Assembly: GCA_021803645.1 (NCBI GenBank)
Contig: JAJZLI010000019.1
Coordinates: 1 to 6,547, forward strand
Direction: 5' to 3'
Length of the DNA stretch: 6,547 nt
From: a bacterium
GTDB lineage: Bacteria > Patescibacteriota > Dojkabacteria > JAKAPS01 > JAJZLI01
Positions 6,187 to 6,547 of the stretch are shown here, piece by piece. Both the position numbers and the translations under genes were made by a program. The notes beneath the pieces are model-generated. The model was not told where the DNA came from and did no database searches. It was given only the letters and a program-made list of their open reading frames with translations. Position 1 is the stretch's first letter. The number at the start of each line of letters is the position of its first letter.

Positions 6187-6547
6187 ATGAAGGGAGAAAA
6201 TGCCGTCAAGAGTAGTACTGAACAATTCATTATTAAAAGTGCAAAAAAATTCGAACATATTAATTTACACAGTAACATTTTAAATTTTAGGTATTTGCTC
6301 TCAAATCCTCAAAAAAATATAAAGAATATAACGCAAATATCATATGGAATTAATAAAAATAAAACTATATTTTTTAGAGAACCATTTAAAGGATATATAT
6401 CAATGATTCCTTCCTTACGATTTGTGATAAAAGATAAAGATGGCATATTCACATTAGAAATAGAAAAAAAAATGAAATCAGGATACAAAGTATTATTAGA
6501 AAAAAGAATAAAAATTAATATTCTTTCTGGAATAAATAAGTATGCAG
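6187..6547 (+). CDS. Unrecognised protein, 3'-truncated by window edge
   Basis: An open frame of 120 complete codons starts at the ATG at 6187 and runs off the right edge without a stop. An in-frame TGA at 6178-6180 limits the start. I do not recognise the product. The visible part is basic and lysine/isoleucine-rich, with no signal peptide or membrane segment. The segment FREPFKGYISMIPSLRFVI and the alternating pattern after it (DGIFTLEIEKKMKSGYKVLL) look like beta strands. Codon use (ATA, AAA, AGA) matches the neighbours, and the frame is the longest open one here. Its own promoter ends 8 nt before the ATG. A competing ATG at 6200 in another frame follows a purine-rich AGGGAG but stops after 27 codons, so I prefer 6187. 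Confidence 0.6.
   Translation, partial: MKGENAVKSSTEQFIIKSAKKFEHINLHSNILNFRYLLSNPQKNIKNITQISYGINKNKTIFFREPFKGYISMIPSLRFVIKDKDGIFTLEIEKKMKSGYKVLLEKRIKINILSGINKYA

Noticed and set aside
1..6547. CRISPR arrays, insertion sequences, attachment sites, riboswitches and T-box
   Set aside because: No spaced repeats, terminal inverted repeats or transposase are visible, and there is no leader long enough for a riboswitch. Every gap is under 90 bp.

Overview
The window is a gene-dense, AT-rich bacterial chromosome segment. Isoleucine is mostly coded by ATA and arginine mostly by AGA/AGG. Genes overlap or nearly touch, and several conserved proteins are shorter than usual. The tRNA gene does not encode its CCA end. 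The trigger factor has lost its isomerase domain and the threonyl-tRNA synthetase has lost its TGS domain. This combination suggests a reduced genome, such as a member of the Candidate Phyla Radiation (Patescibacteria). That placement is an inference from style only. The standard genetic code reads every gene through. The seven visible stops are six TAA and one TAG.

Left block (1-1619): the 3' part of a GT4-type glycosyltransferase on the + strand enters from the left edge. It converges on a minus-strand DedA-family membrane protein, and the two genes overlap tail to tail by 17 bp. Neither gene belongs to the operon that follows.

Central block (1705-6141): a compact + strand array that is probably one transcription unit. 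It starts at an extended -10 promoter in the 85-bp divergent gap. The order is: a small, very acidic zinc-ribbon protein; trigger factor without a PPIase domain (8-bp overlap); ClpP (1-bp gap); tRNA-Val(GAC) (3-nt gap); a second DedA-family protein (19-nt gap); and threonyl-tRNA synthetase (17-bp overlap). The common theme is protein synthesis and protein quality control: nascent-chain chaperone, protease, tRNA and synthetase. No ClpX or ClpA partner for ClpP follows it here.

Right block (6142-6547): a 45-bp gap carries a good -35/-10 promoter and a small inverted repeat. A further + strand reading frame then runs off the right edge. I do not recognise this protein. Its ATG lies 8 nt after the -10 box, which suggests leaderless translation.

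I do not see a clearly new multi-gene system such as a defence island, CRISPR array or mobile element. The points most worth checking are the uncharacterised acidic zinc-ribbon protein coupled to trigger factor, the domain losses in Tig and ThrRS, the tRNA inside the operon, and the leaderless-looking promoters.
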